This document shows, one piece after another, positions 35,836-44,876 of a stretch of DNA of 64,000 nt. The notes under the pieces are model-generated. The model was not told the origin of the DNA. It worked only from the letters and a program-made list of their open reading frames with translations, and made no database searches. Within the stretch, counting starts at the first letter, position 1. The number at the start of each line of letters is the position of its first letter. The stretch covers positions 256,975 to 320,974 of the forward strand of contig CAVUIT010000015.1 of assembly GCA_963741625.1 (NCBI GenBank), in the 5' to 3' direction. The translations under genes were made by a program, and so were the position numbers. The DNA is from CAWBBA01 sp963741625. Lineage in GTDB: Bacteria; Desulfobacterota; Desulfomonilia; Desulfomonilales; Desulfomonilaceae.

Positions 35836-36106
35836 GATGATTTGCCTTCCTTGAGTGAATTTGCACCCAACCTCGGAGCCATTGGGGGAACGAGGCGATA
35901 GTTGAGATAGTGATTAGCGATTGCACGTTATTCGATGAACACGACACGGGAACTGACTGCTACATACCCACCCTTGCTGCCGTTGTTCGCCCAACCCTGA
36001 CCCGGTAATTCTCCCGGCACGTGCCTGGCGAGCTCAGGGCGGCTCGTGCGGCTTCTATTTGGCGTCGCAGAAGGCCACTTAAGAATGGGGTTCAGGTGCT
36101 CGCAGG
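35836..36106. other. Intergenic
   Basis: About 270 bp between creA and ruvA, both on the minus strand. No gene or terminator stands out. Confidence 0.3.
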
Positions 36107-36703
36107 TCACCGCACCAATGCCTTTAGGGAAATCTTCAATGCCTGTTCCAAAGAGGCACCAGCTGCACATTTTTGGAGCGCCTTTCTTGCAGTTTCTCTG
36201 GCAACAGAATCCTTGTAGCCAAGATTGATCAGAGAGGACACTAAGTCTTCTTCTAAAGCGGCCGAGGAGGAGGGTGCGGCTGCTGATCGACCACCTACAC
36301 CGGTTTTCGCGATCTTATCCTTCAGTTCCAAGACGATGCGCTCAGCTAACTTCCTGCCAATGCCCGGTATACACGTGAACCTGTGAAAATCCCCCGTGAG
36401 CGTTGCTTGCGCAAAGCCTTCCGGAGATATCCCAGACAGTATGACAAGGGCCAAACGAGGACCGACTCCTGTGACTCCCACTAGCATCTCGAAAAGTGCT
36501 TTTCCCTCTTGATCGATGAACCCGTACAGCTCCAGGGCGTTTTCTCTGAGAACCGTTTGTATGTGGAGAAAGACTTCACCATCTTCCGGTAGGGCCGAGA
36601 GTGTGGAAAGAGGAACGGCCACGTCGTATCCTACTCCACCAACATCAACGATCACCCGATTAACGCCTCGCAAAAGTGGCTTACCTCGTAAGGAAGCAAT
36701 CAT
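36107..36703 (-). CDS. ruvA: Holliday junction helicase subunit RuvA
   Basis: 198 residues, normal length. OB-fold N-domain (MIASLRGKPLLRGVNRVIVD), tandem HhH motifs (LVGVTGVGPRLALVILSG and FTCIPGIGRKLAERIVLELK), and a C-terminal domain after a Ser/Ala linker that would contact RuvB. It binds four-way junctions in a RuvAB branch-migration complex. ruvB and ruvC are not adjacent. Confidence 0.95.
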   Translation of the reverse strand: MIASLRGKPLLRGVNRVIVDVGGVGYDVAVPLSTLSALPEDGEVFLHIQTVLRENALELYGFIDQEGKALFEMLVGVTGVGPRLALVILSGISPEGFAQATLTGDFHRFTCIPGIGRKLAERIVLELKDKIAKTGVGGRSAAAPSSSAALEEDLVSSLINLGYKDSVARETARKALQKCAAGASLEQALKISLKALVR

Positions 36704-36893
36704 CTAATAACCCCGATTCGAAGAATTCCGGAGGGTTCCCGGCATCCTATGTTTGCTTGGCCCTGCCTTGAAGACAGCGGCATATTATTGATACCGGACT
36801 GAATTGTCCAGAGTGATTGTACCAGAAGCGCAGACTCTATGAGCTACCCATGGTCAAGTGGCACATCGAGTTACCGTGTACGCCAGTCGGTGC

Positions 36894-37445
36894 CTATTCA
36901 TCCTCAGGGAAAGCCTCATAGAAGTCGTGGCAGAGTTCGTCGTGATAACCCCATCCAATGCCGCCGGAGGACTTCATGATCTCTCTCAGACGTTCCCTGA
37001 AGTCACTGCGCTGCTCCACTGGGAGGCTCAACACCTTCTCAATAGTCCGTTTGTACATCAAATTCAGGGCGTCGTAAAATTCTCCGTCTATGTCACCAAA
37101 TTCAACGGTGAAACTGTTCCCACACTCCACAAAGAAGGTCATCAGCTCGGCCTCACCGAGTGGGTCCGCTACAGCCTGTGTATAGCTGCTGATGGCTCTC
37201 TTTGCGTTTGCAATCTGAACCGGCTTGTCACGGTAGACGTTCGGATACATGCACCCCTCTACGATTTTCTTGTAGGGGGCCAGCGGATCTTCGCCAACAG
37301 CGAACCGAGCGTGGAAAAAGTCCTTGTTCTCTTTGGACAAGCGGTAAAGGTCTCCGGCCAACTGGACCAACTGTTTCTGGTCCAATCTGGCCAATACAGA
37401 CTTCACGTCTGACCAAGTTGGACTGGCTTGCTTCTTCCTGGCCAA
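36894..37445 (-). CDS. Hypothetical protein, DUF6155-like
   Basis: About 184 residues. SDVKSVLARLDQKQLVQLAG then DLYRLSKENKDFFHARF is the LxxLxxEELxxLxxDLYxxxxxNKDFFxxRF pattern of the DUF6155 group. The rest is helical and ends acidic (DFYEAFPEDE). TTG start at 37445 (LARKKQASPT) follows GGGAGC; the frame extends to 37517. Role unknown. Confidence 0.65.
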   Translation of the reverse strand: MARKKQASPTWSDVKSVLARLDQKQLVQLAGDLYRLSKENKDFFHARFAVGEDPLAPYKKIVEGCMYPNVYRDKPVQIANAKRAISSYTQAVADPLGEAELMTFFVECGNSFTVEFGDIDGEFYDALNLMYKRTIEKVLSLPVEQRSDFRERLREIMKSSGGIGWGYHDELCHDFYEAFPEDE

Positions 37446-38071
37446 GAGCGTGCTCCCTTCTCGTAGTGCCCGGCGCCCGTGCCCCGAGATCCCAAGTCTT
37501 GCACGGGTCGCGAGCAATACTTTCCAAACTCTGCCGAAGTTGCCGTCTCAGGCACCATGTATCACGGCTCCTGGTCATGTTCAACGAGATGCGAGGGCGA
37601 CATCCATCAGTGATGGCTCATGCCAGACCGAGAACTTCACTATTGCTGACCAGTCAGTTGAGGCATTGCCAAAGTACTTGGGCCACGCGGCCACGTAGCA
37701 CGTTATCTCAGTCCATGCCATGACAATTTTGTACACGTGGTGTACGCAAATTTGAGGACTGTCGGAGATCGAAACGGACCGAAAAGGCTCAACAGGGATC
37801 GAAATGATTGGGGTTCCTGGATATGTTGTTGATTTTACTTGGCTGACGTCGCCTTCTCACGGCGGCGGCTTGGCCTAGAAACACTCTAGCGACACAAATT
37901 GGAAAATATGCCGTAAATTTTTCGAGAACATCCTGCCGATTCAGCAATCATATTGCCTCAAAGTTCCGAAAAAGGGGAATTGCCCCGCTGGGAGGGAAAT
38001 CAAGACTGGACAGCTATAAGCGGGGAGCGCTTGCTGAACCCAGAGCAAATTGCATGCGGACGGAGTCAATT
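37446..38071. other. Intergenic with duplicated 5' region
   Basis: No gene. The part from about 37890 to 38071 is a diverged duplicate of 41810-41969 (shared blocks include TTTTTCG-GAACAT, CCGATTCAG-AATCAT and GGACAGCTATAAGCGGG). Confidence 0.5.
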
Positions 38072-38389
38072 ATGAGCGCTTCAGAATTTATTGGAGATTT
38101 GCAGAGGGGCAGTCTCGGCGTGTCTTCGGAGCTAGAGGTATTCGATGGCTATGAGCAAAGATTGGCCCAGTGGGGATGTGCGAGGTGCAACTTTTTTGAA
38201 AAGAAGGTCTTGAGCAGCGGAGCGACTTCTGACGAACTGGATGCCTACATTGTTTGTCGGTTTGCTGGTGAGATGGTTGATTTGCTCGGAAAAGTGACCG
38301 CCTGTCCCAAGGATTGCAGACCGCCATTACACAAAAACCAAAGCAGATCTGGTCGCAGGGGTAGGCTGTATTGCGTATATAGGGGTTAA
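38072..38389 (+). CDS. Small Cys-containing protein (duplicated family, copy 1)
   Basis: About 105 residues. Conserved with 41970-42275: FDGYEQRLAQWGCARCNFFE, then DAYIVCRFAGEMVDLLGKVT and ACPKDCRPPL. The Cys layout (C-x2-C, C, C-x3-C) suggests a metal site. Start at MSASEFIGDLQ chosen to match the paralogue. Function unknown. Confidence 0.65.
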   Translation: MSASEFIGDLQRGSLGVSSELEVFDGYEQRLAQWGCARCNFFEKKVLSSGATSDELDAYIVCRFAGEMVDLLGKVTACPKDCRPPLHKNQSRSGRRGRLYCVYRG

Positions 38390-38469
38390 TCGCACCCATG
38401 CGAACGGACCACTATGACGAACAAAGCCCGAACACGATAATGCCTGAAGAGACTGGAATTTGAGGGAGG

Positions 38470-38540
38470 TTTCCTTCGTTCTGCTCCGAGCGAGAAATGG
38501 GATCACTTCTCTAGGAATCCTTCGGGGGATACCTGATGTG
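38470..38540 (+). ncRNA. Conserved double hairpin downstream of the duplicated gene, copy 1
   Basis: GAGAAATGGGATCACTTCTC followed by AGGAATCC-TTCG-GGGGATACCT. Nearly identical to 42380-42436 although the surrounding DNA has diverged. It lacks a T-run, so it may be a transcript-end or RNA-stability element. Confidence 0.45.
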
Positions 38541-38604
38541 GGGAATATAGTTGGTTATTGGGGACAAGCGAGAGAATTTGCTGGGATTCATGAAGAGAAG
38601 AATC

Positions 38605-38624
38605 GTGTCAACTCAGGTTGACAC
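38605..38624. repeat. Palindrome GTGTCAAC-N4-GTTGACAC, copy 2
   Basis: Perfect 8-bp arms around TCAG, between the duplicated Cys protein and the nitroreductase gene. Confidence 0.75.
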
Positions 38625-38717
38625 CTCCTGGGAGGGGCGACAACACCACTAAAGGCACTGACGCCCTCGACCTGTTGGCCCACCAGTTATATCTCTGTGT
38701 GGCTCGTTCCTTCCGAA

Positions 38718-39374
38718 CTATTTGCCCTTGGGAAGTCCTACGCTCTGGGCACCCATTATCCTTTGGGTCGGTCGCAATTTCAGGGCTTCACCCAGTTTAT
38801 CCTTGGGTATAGACACTCGGAATGCAGTCGGCAAGCCCTCGGATGCGCAATACAGATAAACGTTCTGAGCGACAAAGCCTGTGTCCATTGCAGTGAGGAG
38901 CATCGCGGTCCCTTCTTCCCCGTCCGTTTTCGCCAAATCGGAGATATAGACGAGGTTAACGGGAGCATCTTTGAACCGATCTACTTGTGTATAGGTCAAC
39001 GAACGAATGTCTTCTGCCACAATTGGAATCAGGGCATTTCCCTTTGGATCGTAAAGGTACATTCCCTGTTTCGTCGCTACATAGACATCTACCTCTTGCC
39101 AGTTCTTGGCAGTTGGAGCGGTGCGATTTCCCGAATCAGGTCGGTTTATGCCACACGCAGCCCACAGCAAATTTGAGAGTGCCTGTGTGGACAGGTCACC
39201 GGCATATTCCCGTGTAGTCTTTCTTTCCTTGAGGGTCTGAGCCAAAGATTTATTTGAGTCCAGCTTGGGCTCCGGTAGTTTAATAGGCTTCAGCTCTTGG
39301 CCGAAAGCGGACAGGGCAAAAGACACGGCGAAAACGACACAAATCATACTTATGGTCAGCGTCCGAAATTTCAT
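38718..39374 (-). CDS. Exported nitroreductase-family (SagB-type) protein
   Basis: 218 residues. Sec signal peptide (TISMICVVFAVSFALSAFGQ), then the nitroreductase/SagB pattern: LAQTLKERKTTREYAGDLST, LSNLLWAACGINRPDSGNRT, TAPTAKNWQEVDVYV, TGFVAQNVYLYCASEGLPTA. FMN-dependent oxidation is the family role. Export of a flavoprotein is unusual but seen in this subgroup. AGGGAG precedes the start. Confidence 0.85.
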   Translation of the reverse strand: MKFRTLTISMICVVFAVSFALSAFGQELKPIKLPEPKLDSNKSLAQTLKERKTTREYAGDLSTQALSNLLWAACGINRPDSGNRTAPTAKNWQEVDVYVATKQGMYLYDPKGNALIPIVAEDIRSLTYTQVDRFKDAPVNLVYISDLAKTDGEEGTAMLLTAMDTGFVAQNVYLYCASEGLPTAFRVSIPKDKLGEALKLRPTQRIMGAQSVGLPKGK

Positions 39375-39499
39375 TACTTCTCCCTCCTAATTAGATTTCT
39401 TCCCGATGGTTCTATGCTCGGTCCGGCAACGTACACGGAATTGTACCGCAGGTCAAATGTCCACCGAAGACTACCGAGGTCACCAATACCAACGAAGAA

Positions 39500-39524
39500 A
39501 CCGCCCCTGCCATTCAGGGGCGGT
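39500..39524 (-). terminator. Strong hairpin downstream of the FAH-family gene
   Basis: ACCGCCCCTG-loop-CAGGGGCGGT, 10-bp perfect stem, followed on the minus strand by TTCTTCG. It lies between the FAH-family stop and the nitroreductase start. Confidence 0.65.
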
Positions 39525-39769
39525 TGTTGAGGCGCATCATGAAACCAAGTATTATTTATTTTGATGGGAGAGCATCCCAAAGGATTCAGAAAAAGTGTCC
39601 GGCGAGGTGGACATTGACCCGATGGCAAATTTGCCTGGAGGTTACCACTCGCCCTTTCAGTCCGGGCCATTGGGCCTGAGTTACTGTTCGGATTGCCCTG
39701 ACAAAAGAGACCGGTAGTAAGCTGAAACCTGGCGAATCCAAATCAGAATTGCAAGCCTGGGAGTTGGTA

Positions 39770-40789
39770 TCAAACCAGTTCGAATTTCAACTCGCCCAGC
39801 TTCTCTAGGCTGCAAGCGAGTTTGTCACCAGGTTTGAGCCAAACCTGCTTGTCCTTGGGATGCCCCGCTATAACGCCTTCCGGGGTGCCGGTGAAAATGA
39901 TGTCGCCGGGTTTGAGTTTGATGTAACGGGAGATGAAACTGATCATCTGCCGACAGTTGAAGATGAAATCGTTCGTGTTAGAGGATTGCCGGGTCTCGCC
40001 GTTGACCCGACATTCGATCTTCAGGTTGTCGGGATCGATCTGGTCGGCGGTAACCAAATAGGGGCCTAAGGGAGCAAATTGGTCCGGGGTCTTGCCGATC
40101 ATCCATTGCACGCTGGGGGTCTCCAGCTGCAGGTCTCTTGCGGTGAAGTCATTGCCGGTACAGTAGCCTGCCACATAGGAAAGGGCATCGGCTTCCGTGA
40201 CGTTTTTCGCTTCCTTGCCCATGACCATCACCAACTCAACTTCATAATCAAACTTCTTGGCTACCGCGACCGGCAGCTTGATGGTACCGTTGTGATGATT
40301 GAGCGCATTGTTGTACTTGTTGAAAAGCACCGGTTGACTGGGGGGCTGCATGCCTACTTCCTTGGCGTGTTTCCGGTAATTCAGCCCCACGCAGATGATC
40401 TTTTCCGGACGGGTCACAGCCGGTCCGTATTCGACGGTACCTTCTTTCACAAAAGCCGTGGTCGCGGCATTGGATTTGAGAGCAGTGTCGACCAGCGCAT
40501 TGAGGCTGGGGCCGTCCTCGTTCTGAAGCAACTCATCCATGGTGGCTGGGGCGTACATCTTGAGCAGTTTCGCTGCCTGCTGCACATCCAGAATGCCCTT
40601 GTCGGTTTTGACCCCGAGCCGGTATTCTCCATTGCTACGAATGGTTAACAAGGTCAGCCCGCGAGCCATACCACGCTCACTCGCCTTAACGGGCTGGGCT
40701 TCAGCATGTCTCGCGGTCAGTCCGCCCGTCGCTGCGACGGCGGCAGCAATACCCGCACCTTTCAGAAAATCCCTACGATTCTGGTCCAT
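39770..40789 (-). CDS. Tat-exported fumarylacetoacetate-hydrolase-family protein
   Basis: About 339 residues. The start at 40789 follows AAGGAGGGCC and opens a twin-arginine signal, NRRDFLKGAGIAAAVAATGG (cleavage near AEA). The FAH core has PEKIICVGLNYRKHAKEVGM, the E-x-E metal pair in FDYEVELVMVMG, Asp in CTGNDFTARDLQ, and IIFTGTPEGV. Cytosolic relatives hydrolyse or decarboxylate beta-keto acids. Periplasmic placement here is predicted from the signal. Confidence 0.9.
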   Translation of the reverse strand: MDQNRRDFLKGAGIAAAVAATGGLTARHAEAQPVKASERGMARGLTLLTIRSNGEYRLGVKTDKGILDVQQAAKLLKMYAPATMDELLQNEDGPSLNALVDTALKSNAATTAFVKEGTVEYGPAVTRPEKIICVGLNYRKHAKEVGMQPPSQPVLFNKYNNALNHHNGTIKLPVAVAKKFDYEVELVMVMGKEAKNVTEADALSYVAGYCTGNDFTARDLQLETPSVQWMIGKTPDQFAPLGPYLVTADQIDPDNLKIECRVNGETRQSSNTNDFIFNCRQMISFISRYIKLKPGDIIFTGTPEGVIAGHPKDKQVWLKPGDKLACSLEKLGELKFELV

Positions 40790-41055
40790 GGTGGCCCTCC
40801 TTGAGCCTATGTTTTGGAAAGAAGTCGTTTTGAAGGCAGTATACCATACGCTCACGGGGTTAGTGCGGCAATAAAATTTACTTGTTGGACCCATATTGGG
40901 AAGGAATCATTTCCCTTGTCCCAATAGAGGATGCCGTTGTGGTCCGATTCTGAGAGACAGGCACACCACTTGTCCTTGAGAACGTCCGTCTCATACTATT
41001 CTCTCAGGCGACTGTCACTGTGCCGCTGCCTCCATCGCCACCGTCTGATAATGCT
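40790..41055. other. Intergenic
   Basis: No supported gene; includes the promoter of the FAH-family gene. Confidence 0.3.
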
Positions 41056-41373
41056 TCATTTGAAGGGATGAGTTTGTTGTTGTGGTCGGTCATTCTCGCA
41101 CTCCCGGACTTGCCCCTTGTTATCGTGAAGAATTTCCGGTGGGGGCCACAACCTCAAACGCTGCCATATTTTGAAGGTAGATTTCCGTTGTCCTCGGTGG
41201 AAGGCGTTCAAAACTTGCCTGAGTTCTTCAAGTATTTCATCGACCGCAATTGGTCTCTCGATCAGTTCTCGCCGGGGATACCTCAACCGTAGCAGCTCCC
41301 ACAGCAGCAATCGGGATTCCCTAGTTTCCAACATCAGTGTTTCCCTGTCATTTTTAGACGATTTGGTTCCCAT
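41056..41373 (-). CDS. Hypothetical helical protein
   Basis: 105 residues after GAGGGATAAGAG. Long charged helices (MLETRESRLLLWELLRLRYP, VDEILEELRQVLNAFHRGQR) and a polar tail. No family recognised; a competing plus-strand frame is less protein-like. Confidence 0.45.
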   Translation of the reverse strand: MGTKSSKNDRETLMLETRESRLLLWELLRLRYPRRELIERPIAVDEILEELRQVLNAFHRGQRKSTFKIWQRLRLWPPPEILHDNKGQVRECENDRPQQQTHPFK

Positions 41374-41969
41374 CTCTTATCCCTCGTCCTGATGGCTCAT
41401 GCCAATGCCTCCGCCATCCCGTCCGCGTGTCTTGCCCTAGCCACCACTGCACCGAGGAGCCTATCTATCAAAATACTCCCCTCAATGCCAGGGAAAGCAT
41501 CTAGGACATCAACCCAAAGCCCTCTGACATCAACAGAGACAGGCACGCATCGCTGCACAATAAGAGTCATGTCCTGGACTCCTGATCCTTTATAGTGAAG
41601 CCTCCACCCCCTTCAGCGATTCTGGGCCAACGGGTTCGGGCTCGCCAATCACCTGATAGTGTTATTTCCCAGGATTTTGGGTCAAGCTCAGACATGGTTC
41701 GTCGTAATTCTCGTTATGAAGTTTCCGAAGGGAGACTCCATCTTGTTCTCCGCCCCGACAGGTGCGATTTGGGCAAGACACATGGTATGACCGAAGTCGG
41801 GAGCCGTGCCAGCGATTTTTCGGGAACATTCTACCGATTCAGTAATCATACCTCCACAAAGTTCCGAAAAAGGCAATCAGCCCTACTGGGAGGGAAGACA
41901 AGATTGGACAGCTATAAGCGGGTCTTGCTGGCTATAGTCCAAAGCAAATTAGTACAGGAGGAATAGATT
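41374..41969. other. Intergenic with duplicated 5' region
   Basis: The last 160 bp match the region upstream of 38072. The rest shows nothing supported. Confidence 0.4.
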
Positions 41970-42275
41970 ATGAGGGCTACAAAATTAATCAGGGAGCTGC
42001 AGGGAAGAAGTCTCGGCTTGTCTTTGGGGCTAGAGTCCTTCGATGGCTATGAGGAAAGATTGATCCGATGGGGGTGTTCCAGGTGCGAATTTTTTGAAAA
42101 GAGGCTCTTCAAGACCGGATTGCCTTCTGAGGAACTGGATGCCTACGTTATTTGCCGGTTTGCTGGAGATCTGGTTGATTTGCTGGGGGAAGTGACTGTC
42201 TGTCCAAGGAATTGCAGACCAGCACTAGACAAAAACAAGAGCATATCTGGTCGGCGTAGGCTGCATTTGGTATGA
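41970..42275 (+). CDS. Small Cys-containing protein (duplicated family, copy 2)
   Basis: 101 residues, AGGAGGAATAG before the ATG. FDGYEERLIRWGCSRCEFFE and DAYVICRFAGDLVDLLGEVT then VCPRNCRPAL. It is about 65 percent identical to copy 1. Cytosolic, probably metal-binding; no named family. Confidence 0.7.
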   Translation: MRATKLIRELQGRSLGLSLGLESFDGYEERLIRWGCSRCEFFEKRLFKTGLPSEELDAYVICRFAGDLVDLLGEVTVCPRNCRPALDKNKSISGRRRLHLV

Positions 42276-42379
42276 GTGACTTGATGTCGCCCACACGGAC
42301 AACAACCATTATGTGAATGCAGCTTAACTTGGATTGATGCCTCAAGAGACTGGCATTTAAGGGAGGTTCCCTTCGTCCT

Positions 42380-42436
42380 GCTCTGAGCGAGAAATGGGAT
42401 CACTTCTCTAGGAATCCTTCGGGGGATTCCTGATGT
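42380..42436 (+). ncRNA. Conserved double hairpin, copy 2
   Basis: Same two hairpins as 38470-38540; here the second is perfect: AGGAATCC-TTCGG-GGGATTCCT. The near identity exceeds that of the coding part. Confidence 0.45.
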
Positions 42437-42448
42437 GCCCTGTCAGGT

Positions 42449-42976
42449 TTACAATTGTTTTTCGCACTGCTCACACAACTCAAGACCTTTCGCTATGCGA
42501 TTTCTTAACCTGTTGAAATTCACGAGGTAGAAAACCTCTTTTGATGACAAGGTTACTAAGTGACGAGTCCCTAGTGCATTTTTACCCATCCATCCTGGTA
42601 AGTTGCATATTTTAATTAAACTAGATACGTAAGCGCCCATTGGATTTTCCTCTAGTATTCTATTACAAAGAAAATCATAACAAACAGGGGGGCGACCGGC
42701 AGTCAAATGGCAACCATATGATGACAGCCAACCTTTGGCTTCGCCATATTGAGATATTTCATGGCCGGATAGGCTCCATACGATCCTAAGCCAACAACTA
42801 CTAATGGACTCGGAACATATGTCTTTTTTGCAACAGCGATCAATGCACTCACTACAAAAACATCCGCAAGCTTGCGAAATCAAAGAGTTGACCTTACTCT
42901 CCAGAAAGAGGTATTCGTTAGCAGCCAGCATCAAATCGGTAGGCCAGTCATGTGCTATTTTGGGTTCTTTGACCAT
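42449..42976 (-). CDS. Cys-rich protein
   Basis: About 175 residues with at least twelve cysteines. A dense cluster near residues 37-60 (CGCFCSECIDRCCKKDICSE) is followed by SCWLRIVWSLSGHEISQYGE. GCHLTAGRPPVCYDFLCNRI resembles Fe-S or zinc-binding YkgJ-like clusters. Starts at 42976 or 42982 are equally possible. No transmembrane part; family not recognised. Confidence 0.65.
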   Translation of the reverse strand: MVKEPKIAHDWPTDLMLAANEYLFLESKVNSLISQACGCFCSECIDRCCKKDICSESISSCWLRIVWSLSGHEISQYGEAKGWLSSYGCHLTAGRPPVCYDFLCNRILEENPMGAYVSSLIKICNLPGWMGKNALGTRHLVTLSSKEVFYLVNFNRLRNRIAKGLELCEQCEKQL

Positions 42977-43331
42977 ATACAATCCTAACTTTCAACGTTC
43001 CAGGTGTCCCTGTCCAACCACGTGTTGCGAACATGGCTCCCTGGACGTTCGTGATAGAGACTCTTAGCCGAACCAGCCGTTTAGGATTCGGAACGAGTTC
43101 TCTAACATGATGTCGATGCGCAATCAACCAGCGGCCCTGCGAAGCCTCGCGCCGGAGTTTGAAATTGCCTGGAAGGGCGGCCAAGGTATGTCCTTCAGCC
43201 TATTGTGGCACCCTCTGGACATCGTCGATAGAGGTGCAAATTTCGCTGATTTGCTGATGTCTCTCAGTAATTGCTGGACCTGACTGGAGCAAGGTGGTAT
43301 AGGCGCCCCATCACAACTTGGAGGTAGAGTC
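42977..43331. other. Intergenic
   Basis: 355 bp with no supported gene; divergent promoters for the Cys-rich protein and the Lys/Ala/Pro repeat protein. Confidence 0.35.
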
Positions 43332-43709
43332 ATGCCAAAACCGGCTAAAGCAGCGCCCGCTAAAGCGAAACCTGTTAAGGCAAAACCGGTTAAGGCAAAA
43401 CCGGTTAAAGCAACACCCGCCAAAGCAAAACCGGCTAAAGCAGCGCCTGTCAAAGCAAAACCGGCTAAAGCAGCGCCTGTCAAAGCAAAACCGGCTAAAG
43501 CAGCACCCGCTAAAGCGAAACCTGTTAAGGCTAAACCCGCTGCGAAACCCAGCGCAAAGAAGCCTCCAGCCGCTACCGGTGCAGCAAAGAGCAAGAAAAA
43601 AGGCTCTTCGCGTAAGTGCGTACCTGGCCATAATGACTTGAAAACGCATCAGATTTCACGTCCAGTGAGGAAGGCACGGTCCCTACTAGAAGTCAGAAGT
43701 GGCAAATGA
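43332..43709 (+). CDS. Histone H1-like Lys/Ala/Pro repeat protein
   Basis: 125 residues. About 13 tandem pentads of the type (K)PAKA/KPVKA span residues 3-75, followed by AAKPSAKKPPAATGAAKSKK and a short C-terminal tail. It resembles bacterial H1/AlgP-like nucleoid proteins that bind DNA through a basic disordered tail. The DNA repeats are 15-bp units, prone to expansion and contraction. TTGGAGG precedes the ATG. Confidence 0.75.
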   Translation: MPKPAKAAPAKAKPVKAKPVKAKPVKATPAKAKPAKAAPVKAKPAKAAPVKAKPAKAAPAKAKPVKAKPAAKPSAKKPPAATGAAKSKKKGSSRKCVPGHNDLKTHQISRPVRKARSLLEVRSGK

Positions 43710-44333
43710 TATTAGGTGGTTGGAATAGGCAAACGGGGAAAGATCTGTCCTTTCGGTCGCTAACCCATTCGGATTCGGAGAGGTAGAACCGAATCGCCGA
43801 TTCTACCCTGTTTTTCAGATTCCTGGCCATACTAAAGGGGAATGTGAGGTACACACTTACGCGAAGATCCAGAAAAAATAGGTGATCCCGGTCAGGGAAG
43901 ATTAGCCCAAAGGTTTCCGGCGGGATTCCAGGATGGTACGAACCTCAATCTCTTGCTCGTCCATCAGAAACGAGTTGGGCCTTTCGTTTGCCCTCGAACT
44001 AGCCAAGCACCGGACTGCAGTACGTTTTCAGGATTTTGTGGCAATCTCAGAAATGGTTTGTCGTAACTCTTTTCGGACAGGTGAGAAGAGTTGTGAGACA
44101 TTCTGAAGGGAAGAGTGTGTCAACCCGAGTTGACAACTGATCCGGTTTGAGCGTGAAGCCAATGGATTCGCCATCACGGATGCCCTTCAATGCTTTCTCA
44201 GAGGCATCTTGAAGATAATATTTGTTGGTCTTCCCGTGAGGGTCGCCCTTCTAGACATGAGAGCCCGTGATTTCCATGGGTCTTGATTCCTTGTGCCGGT
44301 CATTACGTTGAATGGTAAGGCGTTGGGAATGTC
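43710..44333. other. Intergenic with gene remnant
   Basis: The minus strand of 44118-44240 reads KGDPHGKTNKYYLQDASEKA then LKGIRDGESIGFTLKPDQ-STRVDT, a fragment with internal homology to 52199-52320. No complete gene. Confidence 0.45.
44118..44135. repeat. Palindrome TGTCAAC-N4-GTTGACA, copy 3
   Basis: Same palindrome as 15199 and 52199. Here it ends a homologous protein fragment on the minus strand. Confidence 0.75.
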
Positions 44334-44876
44334 TCATTGGACAACTGAGTCTGTTGGGGTTTGACTCTTGACACGTTCCACCTCTTTTTGAACCTCACAG
44401 TAGAAATCAGGATAGTAGTCTTTTCCATAGAATTCGTGGCAGTCCACAAACTCTTGCACGCCAACCAAGTCCTTGATCCATTGTTTGATCCAGCGCTCGC
44501 CCAATGGGTCAGAAATCCCCTGTGCTCTCAATGCCCAAGCAAATGCCAAGTACTGGTACATTTGTGACATGCCAATGCATCTCTTGATACGCTCTATGTT
44601 TTCTCCATAGTAGAGGTCCTTAGATTTGTCCACATAAAGGTGACGGTACAAGTAAAATTCCTCGACATCGTCATCGGTTACGGGTTCCAGGGTCGTAAGG
44701 TACATGTCGAATCGATCCCTCAATAGTTGGGAACGGAAAAGTCCATTTTGCGTCTCCATAGAGCGCTCTTGCGACTTCATTGAGCGCCAAATTGCAATTA
44801 GCGTGACTACGAGAACGAACGGCGTTACGATCTGGGCAACTTGGGCTCCAATCTCTGCAACCTGGCTGATACCCAT
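44334..44876 (-). CDS. Membrane-anchored hypothetical protein
   Basis: 180 residues, AGGAGGTCATT before the ATG. One N-terminal membrane segment (AQIVTPFVLVVTLIAIW), a basic stretch, then a soluble helical domain (LRDRFDMYLTTLEPVTDDDV, MSQMYQYLAFAWALRAQGIS). Similar topology to DUF4760-like proteins, but identity is uncertain. Confidence 0.65.
   Translation of the reverse strand: MGISQVAEIGAQVAQIVTPFVLVVTLIAIWRSMKSQERSMETQNGLFRSQLLRDRFDMYLTTLEPVTDDDVEEFYLYRHLYVDKSKDLYYGENIERIKRCIGMSQMYQYLAFAWALRAQGISDPLGERWIKQWIKDLVGVQEFVDCHEFYGKDYYPDFYCEVQKEVERVKSQTPTDSVVQ

Noticed and set aside
43124..43649. Long minus-strand frames rich in Ala/Gly/Phe opposite the Lys/Ala/Pro repeat gene
   Set aside because: Produced by the repeat on the opposite strand; the plus strand has the ribosome site and start.
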